A DNA stretch of 64,000 bases from positions 3,212,501 through 3,276,500 of the forward strand of contig NC_135018.1 in assembly GCF_051020955.1 (NCBI RefSeq), written 5' to 3'. Numbering within the stretch: position 1 is the stretch's first letter; each line of letters starts with the position of its first letter. Made by a program: the position numbers and the translations under genes. The notes under the pieces were generated by a model. It was not told the DNA's origin. It did not search any database and saw only the letters and a list, made by a program, of their open reading frames with translations. Below, piece after piece: positions 22,287 to 34,157 of this stretch. Source of the stretch: Megalopta genalis. Lineage: Eukaryota > Arthropoda > Insecta > Hymenoptera > Halictidae.

Positions 22287-22656
22287 TTAACACTTTATCG
22301 ACCGCTAGCCTATTTATCGGCTTTTCGATTGCCAATGCTTATCGATCGCTAGCCTATTAATCGGCTTTTCGATTGCCAATGCTTATCGACCGATAGCCTA
22401 TTAATCGACTTTTAGCTATCGACGGTTTTCGCTTCTTTACTGTTTTGTTAGTAGCTGACCTCCTGTATGCTGACCTCCCCATATCCTTATGAATTATAAT
22501 TATAATAATTATTATTATTTATTATTATTTTTAAAGGAATAAGCACAACACAATGAATAGCGAAAATTTAGCCGGTACTGGGAGCAAATGCGCGCGCGAC
22601 TAAGCCAGTCCTTACTGAGTGGCAGCCTCAACCACGACCGGACGATAAAGTGTTAA
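22287..22656. mobile_element. TTAA element, TTAACACTTTATCG family, with 44-bp subterminal repeats
   Basis: The ends are TTAACACTTTATCG and CGATAAAGTGTTAA, a perfect 14-bp inverted repeat with TTAA at both sides. Directly inside the left end, a 44-bp unit beginning TTATCGACCGCTAGCC is repeated at 22295, 22339 and 22383. The spacing equals that of the satellite in 1760-3212, although the sequences differ. Confidence 0.8.
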
Positions 22657-23228
22657 GATTAAAAATAGTATTTTACTCAGCTGTCTGTCCGAAACACTTC
22701 GAAACGCTTCGAAACGGGTTAGGCAAGGGAAACGCATCGCGGTCGCCGCGCCAGCACCCGTCCCTTTCCCGTGAAAGTATTCCGCGGGCGAAGATGCATC
22801 TGACGAACAATGTCGTGTCCCCCTATTCTTCTTCCATCGATCTGACTTTAGACGAGTCGTTCGCCGCGAACGTGACCTTTTTCTGGTATTTAGGATAAAA
22901 GGTATTTACAGACGTGTTCTGGGCTGTTGCGCAGCCCGTGGAATCGCCTCTTCTAGCAGCCGTCACACCTCGATACACCGTTTTAACCCTTACCTTACTA
23001 TTTGCTTCTTACCGGCTGGAATTCGTCGTGTTATTACAGGTTCGGTGGCGGGAGCAATTTCTGCGTCAATTTTTCGTCTGTTGCGTAAACCAGCTGAATG
23101 GATCCGCCTTCTTACAGCTGATTCTTCGCACGCGAATATTTGCGCAACGTCTGTGTACGCCTTTCTTCTCGGTTTGAAGCAGTTTCTCTGCTCAAGCAAT
23201 TTCTTGTCAGTAGAATTCGTTTTCTTCG
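22657..23228. other. Single-copy segment with an isolated TTAACCCTTACC
   Basis: A TTAACCCTT-type end at about 22984 has no matching partner. Frames at 22914-23242 show no known domain. Confidence 0.4.
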
Positions 23229-23985
23229 TTAGACACTCGTGACGAGTATACTCGTCGTGCGTAAAAAGTAGAAACTATTGGCTATTTAATAAGCTATTTA
23301 ATAATCTTGACAGAAGCTTAACCAGTTAGTTGTGTTCGACGAGTATACTCGTCGCGGAGAAATAGTAGTATTTTGTGTCACGACGAGTATATTCGTCGTG
23401 CGTAAAAAGTAGAAACTATTGGCTATTTAATAAGCTATTTAATAATCTTGACAGAAGCTTAACCAGTTAGTTGTGTTCGACGAGTATACTCGTCGCGGAG
23501 AAATAGTAGTATTTTGTGTCACGACGAGTATATTCGTCGTGCGTAAATAATAGCGACCATTGGCTATTTGATAACCTATTTAATAATCCGGAAATCATCT
23601 TAATCAGTTAGTTGTGTTCGACGAGTATACTCGTCACAGAGAAATGGTAGTATTTTGTGTCACGACGGGTATATTCGTCGTGCGTAAAAAGGAGCGACCA
23701 TTGGCTATTTAATAACCTATTTAATAATTTGGAGATCACCTTAACCAGTTATCTTTGTTCGACGAGTATACTCGTCATGGAGAAATTATAGTATTTTGTA
23801 TCACGACGAGTATATTCGTCGTCCGTAAGTAATAGCGACCATTAGCTATTTGATAACCTATTTAATAATCTGGAAATCACCTTAATCAGTTAATTGTGTT
23901 CGACGAGTATACTCGTCGCGGAGAAATGGTAGTATTTTGTGTCACGACGAGTATATTCGTCATGCATAAAAAGTAGTGATCACTG
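23229..23985. repeat. 141-bp satellite with paired palindromes
   Basis: About 5.3 units with an exact 141-bp period (the GTAAA-type motif at 23261, 23402, 23543, 23684, 23825 and 23966). Each unit has two palindromes of the form CGACGAGTATACTCGTCG, with centres about 45 bp apart. Other unit motifs are GGCTATTTAATAA and AGTATTTTGTGTCACGACG. The array starts next to TTAGACACTCGTGACG, possibly a mutated TTAA-element end. Confidence 0.93.
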
Positions 23986-24064
23986 GTTATTTAAATTGTA
24001 ATTTTAGTGAAAACAAAAATATATTCCCAAATTTCAAGATGTTTAGAATATTTTAAGATAGTAG

Positions 24065-24066
<2 letters not shown>

Positions 24067-24111
<45 letters not shown>
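24067..24111. repeat. (AG)n microsatellite
   Basis: About 22 uninterrupted AG dinucleotides. Confidence 0.95.
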
Positions 24112-24114
<3 letters not shown>

Positions 24115-24235
24115 GGTAATAGACCAGTTACTGTGGGGTGACCAATTGCTGTGCCTTTCGTTCGTTATCGTATATAATTAACTTTGTATTTATCGAATGA
24201 GACACATTAAATATTTGTACTCTTTTATTCTGCTT
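24112..24235 (+). repeat. Dispersed repeat with CCAGTT..GTGG..ACCAATT..GTGCC
   Basis: It begins GACCAGTTACTGTGGGGTGA and continues to TTAACTTTGTATTTATCGAA. The same sequence recurs at 39905-40045 (and its inverted copy near 56515-56635) and partly at 43880-43965. Its start resembles the terminus of the element at 58523. Confidence 0.7.
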
Positions 24236-25017
24236 ATTTTCGTGAATACAGAAAAAAATTTAATTTCTCTTATTAAATTACTTATAACTTGGAAACACAA
24301 CTCTGCTTAATGATACACACAAAAATGATTCGACCACGCTCTTTTATGTTTTAATTAAAATATAATATATAAAATATAATAAAAAATAATAAAAAATAAA
24401 ATAAAAAATAAAAAATAAATAAAATAAAATAATAAAATAAATAAAAAATAATAAATAAAATAATAAAAATATAATAAATTGGTACGTACCAATCGCTAAG
24501 TTAAAAATTTGTCCCATACCGGGGAACAATCTCAGAGAAAACAAAATCAAAAACCTCGTGAAATACCTAAAGGAAACAACAAAACTTAATGACTAGAATA
24601 TTTTAGCAGATGAAATAGTGCCTAAAAATGAAGCAACGTTGAAGCAACGTTAAATGCAAGCTGCAAGAGAAGAAACAGAAGAAACGGTTCGTAATGTAAG
24701 ATAAATTAATCAGGCGAGAGGAACGTGCTGCTCATCCAGGACAGATTACAGTGTCTCTGACCATAAGAGTAATGAATCTAGTTGCCCCATGGTCAGACTC
24801 AACGACGTAACCGCAATTAAACCTCTTTAACTACGACAAAGCTGTCCGCCTTTTTTTACTCCTGTCTTTTACCGGCTCTTTGTCCATAGAACATTACGGC
24901 TGACGATCGAACCACGAGCTGTATATTTTCGTCTCGAATCGCAAGAAAATCTCGATTGTAAGCTCTGAATTTTGTAATCTTTAATCTTTAATTTAAATCG
25001 CTTATTATGTCATTATT
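24236..25017. other. AT-rich segment with an (AAAATAAT)n tract
   Basis: The interval 24352-24478 is an A/T-only tract of AAAATAAT-like units. The rest is single-copy and no gene was recognised. Confidence 0.5.
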
Positions 25018-25140
25018 TTCTGTATTATATTTTCTATATTTGTCTATTAAATTTTTTATATTTCTATATTTCTATATTATATTTTCTATGTTTCCGTGTT
25101 ATATTTTTTATATTTCTATATTATATTTTCTATAAGTTGC
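25018..25140. repeat. TTTCTATATTATATT minisatellite
   Basis: About six copies of TATATTTCTATATTATATTT-like units. The complementary motif (AATATAGAAATATAGAAA) forms the larger array at 25.56-26.33 kb. Confidence 0.85.
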
Positions 25141-25554
25141 ATTCGTTGTTAATTTCTTTTTAACGTTAGATTAATATTTCTCTATATTCGATCGCAAAAA
25201 TCGTTAATTTCGAAGAAATTTACTTTACTTTACTTACTGAAACAGTTTCGGTAGGACGAATCCAAGTAGAAGCATTGCAGAAACATACAATACTTACACC
25301 GTCGAACATTTTACGAGTATAAAATCCAGAGGAAAACTTTATCAGATTATCATTGAGGTCTGTATCGTTTTATCTTTTGTATATTCGTGTCCAACATGAA
25401 CGCATAACATCCGCAGTTCTTATCATCGTATCTGCGGATGTAAGGTAAAGCAGCGGAAGTCGCGTGTTTTGTTGTTGTTTTTGTTTTAAAATATTGTGGT
25501 CTACTGTTTCAGTCCACCTGTTTGCACGTATCTCTACTCTAACGTCGAATGTAG
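25141..25554. other. Single-copy segment between complementary minisatellites
   Basis: No gene was recognised. The flanking TTTCTATATT and AATATAGAAA arrays are reverse complements, so the whole 25.0-26.3 kb block is a large imperfect inverted repeat. Confidence 0.5.
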
Positions 25555-26335
25555 AAGATATAATGTAGAAAATATAACGTAGAAATATGGAAAATGTAAT
25601 ACAGAAATATAGAAAACATAATATGGAAATGTAGAAAATTTAACGTAGAAGTATAGAAAATGTAATATAGAAAATATAATATAGAAATATACAAAATATA
25701 ATATGGAAATATAGAAATATAGAAAATTTAATATAGAAACATAGAAAATATAATATGGAAATATAGAAAATATAATATAGAAATATAAAAAATATAATAT
25801 GGAAATATAGAAAATTTAACATAGAAGTATAGAAAATATAATATAGAAATATAGAAAATTTAATATAGAAACATAGAAAATATAATATGGAAATATAGAA
25901 AATATAATTTAAAAATATAGAAATATAGAAAATTTAATATAATATGGAAATATAGAAAATATAATATAGAAATGTAGAAACATAGAAAATTTAATATAAT
26001 ATGGAAATATAGAAAATATAATATAGAAATGTAGAAACATAGAAAATTTAATATAATATGGAAATATAGAAAATATAATATAGAAATGTAGAAACATAGA
26101 AAATTTAATATAATATGGAAATATAGAAAATATAATATAGAAATATAGAAATATAGAAAATTTAATATAGAAATATAGAAAATATAATATGGAAATATAG
26201 AAAATTTGACACAAAAATATAGAAAATATAATATAGAAAATATAATATAGAAAATATAATGTAGAAATATAAAAAATATAACGTGGAAACATAGAAAATA
26301 TAATATAGAAAATTTAATATAGAAAATAATAATAT
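25555..26335. repeat. ATAGAAAATATAATATAGAA minisatellite
   Basis: About 780 bp of short units combining ATAGAAAATATAATATGG and AAATATAGAAAATTTAATAT. A longer repeat of about 66 bp (GTAGAAACATAGAAAATTTA and flanks) is present at least three times between 25970 and 26140. Confidence 0.92.
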
Positions 26336-27080
26336 CGCACCCAAACAGGCCATTTTATTTTGTCCACCGGAAATTCGCGTCGCGTGCGGCATCACACTCG
26401 ATGACCGACTTATAACAACGACTAAATTACAAATAATTTCACCATAACCTTAACATCGACATAGCATTAAGCAACACAGTCGTAAGACCTATCGAAGGGT
26501 AATTCACAGCAGCCCAAAATTTGGCATTTCCAGGAGAAATCGCTGTACCTTCGAGACCCAGTACAAACATCTCCCGAAACAACCGCAGCGAAACAGATTC
26601 AAAGAATCGATCTTTTGGTCATGATTTCGACGTTTGTCGTCTCTGTGCAACGTCCGGTCGTGTTTCACCGAGAAAAAGTCGGCGCGGATCGGGTGATTTG
26701 CGACAGAATGCCGAGCGACGCGGTGGAACGCGCAGCCGTAAGCGCGCGCAAGCGTGTACGCGCGGCCAAGAACGCGAAAAATGCCTGGAAAGTATTTCCA
26801 TGCGACGGCCGGCCGAGCGTAGGTATTCGGCGTGGATAAATCGACGATGACGGGAAACATGCTAATGCATATACGCGCATATAATACGGTTGCGGCTCGC
26901 GAGATTCCGGCGATACGAGACACGGCGCGTTGCGCGCCGCGGCCGATCTCGATTCTCGCTCGGGAATCATCGAGAATCATCGCGGCAAGCCGAGAGTCAG
27001 CTCGCGCGTGCCTTCTTTGTGCAATGATCGCGTAACTGGCGCGCTTAATTACCGCGAAATTTCTCGAGTGTTTTGACTTC
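26336..27080. other. GC-rich island
   Basis: CpG-rich, especially 26620-27060. A 192-codon minus-strand frame (26504-27082) and several others overlap, as expected from GC-rich sequence with few stop codons. No domain or splice-supported exon was recognised. A promoter or untranslated exon is possible (inference). Confidence 0.4.
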
Positions 27081-28107
27081 ATCCGAGGAGTTATGTCGAC
27101 AGGACACCTGCCTCTCGGGGCACATCATGCCTTTTTCAAACGGGTGTTTACGGTCCGATGATTAAGCTATAGAATCGCGGATCGATGATCGCAATCGATG
27201 ATTGACGCTGCCCGCGTTCCACGGATTTTTCCACGCGTTTCCACGCTGCTCTCCGACAAGGCCCCCTCCCCGTTGTGGAAATCCGTTTGTTTCGAAAGCT
27301 GGCCGAACAATTTACACAATTTGTTTATCAGACGTAAACATTCGGTTTCGTTGCGAAAGCGATTGCTTGAATAAATGTTGTTCTTTTTTCGATCTTGTAT
27401 TATTAATTCGGTGATGTTATCTCGGGGTCTCTGGTGACCCCAACGACATTTCCGGCGTATTGGTTTACGCTATTGCGTGTTTTTTGACCCATTAATTGCC
27501 AAATCTTTCTTTCGGGGGGGAATTTTTGACGGGAAGAGTTATGTATATGCACAGAAAGTTGTGTAATAATATAATTATATTCAAATTATGCATTTTATAT
27601 TTTTTTTTTAAATTCTAAATGGGAATTGTAGCAGATTGCATGACTAAAAGAAGAAGAAATTTTTTTATTGTATGAAAAATAAAAGATTGAGTAAGTAACA
27701 CATAGTTACTATAACCTCTATATTACATCTTTATGAATGATATTTAATTATGATATATAAAAACTAAATAAAAAACATCATACTTCGAATATGATAATTT
27801 TGTTGTGTTCAACTTACAAATGATTTCCAAATTTGTTAAAAAGAAACGAAACCCAAAATACACACCGTCTGCTATAAACAATATTGTACATATGTATAAA
27901 TTTTTCCAATTTCTAGAGTCCTCTTCCTAAACAATGTACACGTCCAAAACGCAAAATCTTAATGTTTTCCAATAATTACGTAAAAGTTATTTCGTGTTTA
28001 ATCGGCCATGCTGAATTGTCTATCAATCTTGCTAAAAAAATAAATATGATAAATAAATAATCTAAAATTGTCTCAATAAATTGTCTAACCAACAGGAAAA
28101 GAATAAT
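27081..28107. other. Single-copy segment becoming AT-rich
   Basis: It contains the small palindrome GGGGTCTCTGGTGACCCC at about 27424, preceded by TTAATTCGGTGATG, possibly a decayed TTAA-element end. No gene was recognised. Confidence 0.4.
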
Positions 28108-28300
28108 ATATATAAAATAATATAATAAATAATAATATTATAATAATATATATATATATTATATATATATAATATATAATATATATTATATATATAATAT
28201 ATAATATTATAATAATATAATATATAATATTATAATAATAATAAATAATAATACATTTATATATATAAAATAATTTAATAATAATAATATATAAAAACCA
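28108..28300. repeat. AT microsatellite cluster
   Basis: TATATA, ATAATATTATAATAATA and related palindromic AT units. Confidence 0.9.
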
Positions 28301-28692
28301 GTCACTCGACCGTCTTCGTTAGAAATAGCTACACAGAAAATGCCGACAGGTTTGGCGTTAAAAGAACGGAATAACATTCATACTTAACATGTTGCTACTA
28401 GGAATCTCCATCACGAGTCCGACTCGTTGAATTACGTCGCGGGGTTAAGTGCATCGGAATAACTACTTACCTGTTACGTTGTGCACACGCAATATAACAC
28501 GACCTACATCGAAAAGGCATAAGTCGCTTATTTACGTCGTTGCATAACAACTGTCAAGTCGCGACTGTTCGGAGATGCAGCGAAGACTATGCTGCGAAAA
28601 TTCGCGAAGATGCCTGCAGGCATCCTATGGGAAGCAGAATCTATCTAAATATCGATGCAGTTGTCGCTATCCTAAATTGCAACGCAAACAAT
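28301..28692. other. Single-copy segment
   Basis: The interval 28386-28449 has TTAA at both sides and a central ACGAGTCCGACTCGT palindrome, possibly a tiny TTAA remnant. No gene was recognised. Confidence 0.35.
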
Positions 28693-29045
28693 TACAGTAA
28701 ATTCTCCCTAATCGGCGCGCGCTCAGATTGTATACAAAGAATGGACAATTTGGGAAGAGGAGACGCGATTATTCGAGCCTTGCTGCGAAAGAGAGACTGC
28801 TGTGAATTGTCCCTGTGCTAGTTCTACGCCTATGTGATTTATCGCTGCGTCGACGCTAAGGTTCGACGGAAGACAACGCAAAATGCACAACAAAGAGGAG
28901 AAAAATGCAAATTTTTGAGCGTGAGTCAGATAAGAAAAACCGCGCGTGTGGTCTCCGAATTGCCTTGGAATCGTGGCATATGGCCTCTAAATTGTCTTCG
29001 AATAGTGGCATGTGGCCTCCGAATTGCCTTCGAGTCGAATTAAAG
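28693..29045. repeat. FB left arm plus associated minisatellite
   Basis: TACAGTAAATTCTCCCTAAT through ATTATTCGAGCCTTGC is an FB left arm (28693-28790). No right arm follows. The interval 28960-29040 carries CCGAATTGCCTTCGA and GTGGCATGTGGCC repeats like those in the FB loop at 12.7-12.9 kb, so the remnant probably derives from that larger FB version. Confidence 0.65.
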
Positions 29046-29050
29046 AGTAT

Positions 29051-29271
29051 TTAACACTAGATTTACGGAACCCGTCAAAATGTCTACTAATTTTTTAGTT
29101 TACGATTATTCACATCCTAAAGATACATTTATTACAACATTTTTATTTATTCAATTCATATGTTACTCACGGCAAATGTTGCAATCAGAATAAATGTCTT
29201 ACTGTTACGTTTATAAACTAGTTATAAAACAGCCGTTTTTTGCGTAAATCGCGACGTAAATCCAGTGTTAA
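29051..29271. mobile_element. TTAA element, TTAACACTAGATTTACG family
   Basis: The ends are TTAACACTAGATTTACG and CGTAAATCCAGTGTTAA, 16 of 17 complementary with TTAA on both sides. Half of the CCCGTCA..TGACGGG subterminal palindrome is present (AACCCGTCAAAATG). It is 221 bp and shares ends with 20009-20585. Confidence 0.85.
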
Positions 29272-29512
29272 AGGTCAAGCCAGCTGTGAAAGACTTGCAG
29301 GGAAACCTCGGAAGCGTTGGAAGAACATAATAAATGAAATCAGTCGTGAACTCTATTAAAAATGCGCTCTGTTAACACTGTTAACTCTGTTAAAAATTGT
29401 GCAGCAAGGTCATTGGACCGATATTTTCGGACGAGGAATATTCGGATGGCCGAAATCCGAAACGGATTGAACTGCCATGAATGAAAAAGAAGAATGGCAC
29501 CTGTTACCGATG
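29272..29512. other. Single-copy segment
   Basis: The motif CTCTGTTAAC is repeated near 29367-29393. Nothing else was recognised. Confidence 0.35.
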
Positions 29513-29863
29513 CTGTATCCCAGGGCTGTCAAACTCGCGGCCCGAGATGAACATTTTTGCGGGCCAGTCAATATATATCCGACGCAAAGTAAAAATAAAA
29601 TAGAAATGTGAATTAGAAACATTGAAAGTAGTCTCGGCCAATAAAATTTCTGCCGAAATAGGAATGATAGTATCAGAGAAGAGATGTCAAGTATCAGGAC
29701 GTAAATAATAATTTAACTTTATATATGTTTATTACAATGTATACTAGTCAAAATAAAAATATTTGTTTCTATGAACATTGATTTCTTTTTGCGGCCCACC
29801 TAAAGTTAAGCATTGTTTATTTGTCCCAAGTTAGCTTTTGAGTTTGACAGCCCTGCTGTATCC
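29513..29863 (-). mobile_element. hAT-type MITE with 8-bp target duplication
   Basis: The element is 29521-29855. It starts CAGGGCTGTCAAACTCGCGG and ends GAGTTTGACAGCCCTG, flanked by CTGTATCC on both sides (29513-29520 and 29856-29863). An 8-bp duplication and CAGGG..CCCTG ends are hAT hallmarks. It has no transposase frame. The interior resembles the reverse complement of 30517-30732, and strand is given relative to that copy. Confidence 0.92.
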
Positions 29864-30508
29864 CATCTTTTCTGGGCTCATTAAAGATCCCTGTTGCCGG
29901 CGAAGCGTTAAAGAACTCTTGAGGCATAACTTTTTGGGGCTACTGTACTTTTCTTCTAGTTTATCCGTCGCGTCGCATCGCGTTGCATCGCGTCGCATCG
30001 CGTCGCGTCGCATCGAATCTCGCGAGGACGAGCAAAATCGAGCCACGAGGTGTCGCCTTTCATAACCCCGCTCGAAACGCTGGAACAATCGAACACCTTG
30101 CTTCGATATGTTGTTTACGAAGCGAGCAATTCCCTTCTCTGTTGCATTATGCAGCGACCCGCTCGACGAGAAAATCTGTGTTACTGGTGGTTCGATTTGA
30201 ATGAAGCCTCGCGCGCGACGCCCGCGTAACTCTCGACAGCTGCCGCGACTCGTAACGCCGACCATAATTTCCAATTCCACGCCGCGTCTGACTAGGCCGC
30301 CTCTTTAACGACAGTAACGTCGAATACACCGTCGCTTTTGCAACATAACGCCGAAAGAGAAACACTGCCGGAATTGTTACCATTTATTTGTTATTAATTC
30401 CATGCTGAAAGACAAAAGCGATGCATCTGATTTTTGATTTTTAAATGCTTCCCCGTCCCCCTCTTCTTTTACCACCCCTGCCTTACAACGGTAATTCTTT
30501 CTTTGATC
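29864..30508. other. Single-copy segment with a (GCGTCGCATC)n run
   Basis: The interval 29966-30015 holds about five imperfect GCGTCGCATC repeats. Frames on both strands overlap this run and show no known domain. Confidence 0.45.
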
Positions 30509-30740
30509 GTCTAGGGCAGGGGTGTCAACCTCAAAAGCTAACTTGGGCCAAATAAACAATGCTTAACTTTAGGTGGGCCGCAGGCCGCAAAAAGAAATCA
30601 ATGTTCATAGGAACAAATATTTTTATTTTGACTAGTACAGTGTAATAAACATATATAAAGTTAAATTATTGTTTACGTCCTGATACTTGACATCAAAAAT
30701 GTTCGTCTCGGGCCGCGAGTTTGACACCCCTGGTCTAGGG
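30509..30740 (+). mobile_element. hAT-type MITE with 8-bp target duplication, second copy
   Basis: The element is 30517-30732. It starts CAGGGGTGTCAACCTC and ends GAGTTTGACACCCCTG, flanked by a perfect GTCTAGGG duplication (30509-30516 and 30733-30740). It is 216 bp, with AAGTTAAATTATTGTTTACG shared in part with the copy 0.7 kb upstream (AAGTTAAATTATTATTTACG on that copy's minus strand). Confidence 0.94.
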
Positions 30741-31228
30741 TAAGTGTGGCTATTACTGCGGACGCCCCAAATACTGCGGTATTTTATCAAAATAATAAAA
30801 TCTAACATTTTATAGCGTGCAGTCTTCTGAAAATGAATCTCATAATATTTTTATATGTTTAATATTGATAATTTATGGCGTACGAGTAATAGCAATCGCA
30901 GTTTTAATTAATTTATTGACTTTTGATATTCGAAATGGAGAAGATAGAATACAATTTGTCTTTTTTCCGTAGTTTAATGACTTATTTCTCTCGCGTTCAT
31001 TTTTATAATGAACCATTTTTCGAATGTTACATAGTTAACATAAGTTACATAGTTACACATAGGCTACATTAACAAGTATCTTGCTTTTGGTTAAGTCGAT
31101 CATTGATGCATAACAAAATAATCTTTACCTATAAAAACAACAAAAAAGACAAAAAACAAACACGCATACAGTATCATCGATTTTATTATTTAAATAACAA
31201 TACTATTTTAATAATAATTTTATATCAT
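30741..31228. other. AT-rich segment with a possible transposon end
   Basis: GTGGCTATTACTGCGGACGC and CCCAAATACTGCGG at 30746-30780 resemble the direct-repeat-containing ends at 24.1, 39.9 and 58.5 kb. No matching right end was found. Confidence 0.4.
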
Positions 31229-31695
31229 CTATTTATTTAAATAACGGAATGCGTTGATATAAATAGACTGTTTTAATTTTGTTTTACAAAGTGACATAGA
31301 AACAGAAACAGTTAACGATTATTCGCGTTGTTAATCGAACAATTTCGCAATCTCTACTCGAATAATTTATTCAACTACAGAATAAAGAATTATTCAAATA
31401 AGTAGATCGAATCATTTGTTGCGAATAGTTGTTATTCAAATGATATGTTCAACTAAGACGAATTAATGAATTTATTTATTTAAATAACGGAATATGTCGA
31501 TATATAATAGACTGTTTCACAAAGTGACATAGAAACAGAAACAGTTAACGATTATTCGCGTTGTTAATCGAACAATTTCGCAATCTCTACTCGAATAATT
31601 TATTCAACTACAGAATAAAGAATTATTCAAATAAGTAGATCGAATCATTTGTTGCGAATAGTTGTTATTCAAATGATATGTTCAACCAAGACGAA
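31229..31695. repeat. Tandem duplication, about 233 bp
   Basis: Two units align from ATTTAAATAACGGAAT to ATTCAAATGATATGTTCAAC. The identical GTTAACGATTATTCGCG occurs at 31311 and 31544. Unit 1 has extra TTTTAATTTTG. Confidence 0.92.
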
Positions 31696-32670
31696 TGCGT
31701 TCGCATAATCATTCCAGCTAAATATTTATTAAATCCTGATCAACGCGCAAATATGTCCGCCTCGTTCGATTCGTTAATTTTACATCGCTACTCGAAACGC
31801 GAATTCGAACGAACCGCAGGGTTATTTCGCGGACTTTCGTTATCTCGTTGAACTTTCGTTATTTTCCTAACTGCGGCCATACTCTTTTCCGTCGCGGTGT
31901 TGCCGCGACCCGTTATTGGAATCGTACCCGCGCCGCGTTTCTACGCGACGACGATCTGTCGCACCTGCTTAGAAGGAAGTCCGATAATCGCGCTACGCCA
32001 ATGACGTCCGCGAACAATGTGCGAGTCTACTCGTTACGTAACAGCCTTGCTTCCCGTAGAACTGGTTCCCCGCGGCTTCGGTTAAATCGATAATCGAATC
32101 AACACGTACGCAAATGCATCTGCATAGCCGCTGGATCGCGGCAAATGTTTTCTCGCCGGCGCTGTTCATCGTTGCCCATTGTGCTGTCGCTCTCGAGCTC
32201 CTCTTAACGAACTTGAACCGCGATCGTCGATTTCCGACGTTGCCGAATGTTCTTCAATTTTCCAGACTTTAATGTTATCCGAACGGGAACTGCGCGCTGC
32301 GACAAATACGTCTCGAGGCTGGCCGAGGCGAACGTCGTTGAAACGAGATTTATGAGTATTTTTCGATTTATTTTTATTCGAAAAATATTCTTCTCCAGAT
32401 TGATATAATTTATGGTCGAAATGTCATTAGAAAAAATATCCTTGCAACTTCAGTGTCAATTTTGGGAACAGGGAGCAGCTAATTTCCTTCGAAAACGGAG
32501 CTTTAAGGGACGATGCTCAGTCAGAGATCTTTGAAATTAATTTCTGCGTTTCGATTGTTTGCGAAGGTATTATATTTCAAGAATAATTGTTGAAAATTGT
32601 CGAATAATTGAATAATTTTCGAAAGTTTCATTCTAATCGGATGAAACTTGCTGGAGATACAGTCTTATAT
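31696..32670. other. Single-copy segment, GC-rich in the middle
   Basis: The interval 31780-32350 is CpG-rich. No exon or known motif was recognised. Confidence 0.4.
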
Positions 32671-33000
32671 ATATAAGTATTATATATATATTATATTATA
32701 TATATTATATTATTATATTATATTATATTATATTATATTATATTATATTATATTATATTATATTATATTATATTATATTATATTATATTATATTATATTA
32801 TATTATATTATATTATATTATATTATATTATATTATATTATATTATATTATATTATATTATATTATATTATATTATATTATATTATATTATATTATATTA
32901 TATTATATTATATTATACTATATTATACTATACTATATTATATAATATAATATTATATTAAATTATTTATATATATATATATTATATATTACATATATAA
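32671..33000. repeat. (TATTA)n pentanucleotide array
   Basis: About 43 nearly perfect TATTA units at about 32711-32927, flanked by TA-rich sequence. The open frame across it is a by-product of the lack of stop codons in this phase. Confidence 0.97.
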
Positions 33001-33835
33001 TACATTATTATTTGGCTTATATTCCTAAGCCAGGACTTTAAGAACTATTAAAGTGCCACGAATCTAGCCGCGTCTAAGTTCAAAGCTCGCGAATTTCCAT
33101 TTTATTCGTATCGCGCTGACACACAAATCACGGCGATGTTCTCGCGAGAAGTATAACAACGCGTACGAGACACCGACAGACAGAAATTCCTCTTAGAACA
33201 TGAAACTCCACCACCTCTGTACGAGTTTTGCAATCCGCCGCCGCCGCCGCACGCGGTCCAACACATAATTCTAAAGTGCACAAAATTAGACGAGCCGCAT
33301 CGCCGCCTGTTAGATACAAAAAGCCCGCAGAACTCAAGAGAATCTACGAAAATCGGAGCGAATACGCGGAGAAAAACTGCTGACATTTATCAAACCTATG
33401 GTTGTGTACGTGGGAGATGTGATCTAAACGCGCGAACACCGAAATTAATCGTCGCCGGTAATCGTCGAAAGCAACGTTAAAAGATGAAACGAGGAAGAAA
33501 AACAAGAGTATTCTTGCATTTGGAAAATCGCCAAGTATGGAATTCCATTTTGTTTTTCCCGTGCTATTCTTACAAATCGAAGTTCGTTATTGGCATACGG
33601 TCACGTATTTAGGCTCGAATTTGGATCAGTTTTAAATCTGTTGCATCGCAAACGATTGTCAATGTCGGATCGTCACTTTACGAAATAGCGAAGTGCCCCA
33701 AATACGGTGCACTGACAATAGTTATAATGTTTTCATTAAAAAAGGAAACGAAGAGCTGTTATTTTTTATTTGTTGCAGCACTTTGGTTGTGATATTGCAT
33801 TTAATACACGATTGAATAAAGATTGAATTAAAAAG
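33001..33835. other. Single-copy segment
   Basis: It contains a short GCCGCCGCC run (33237-33249). No gene was recognised. AAGTGCCCCAAATACGGTGC at about 33692 resembles the transposon-end motif noted at 30.7 kb. Confidence 0.4.
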
Positions 33836-34108
33836 TAATTATAATTTCCGTTGTAAACTCAGACAAGAATTATTATTATTATTATTGTTATTATTATTAT
33901 ATATATATAATATTATAATATATAATATATATTTAATATGTATTTATATATAAATATATATTATATTATTTTATATTATATTATATATTATTATATTACT
34001 TTATTTATATTATATTATATTATATATAAATCAGAGTTTATATTAAGATTTAAAATTAAAATTAGGATAAATAAATATATTCTATATTATATATATATAT
34101 AAAAGATA

Positions 34109-34157
<49 letters not shown>

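Noticed and set aside
26504..27082. 192-codon minus-strand frame
   Set aside because: Compositional; it overlaps other frames and no family motif is visible.
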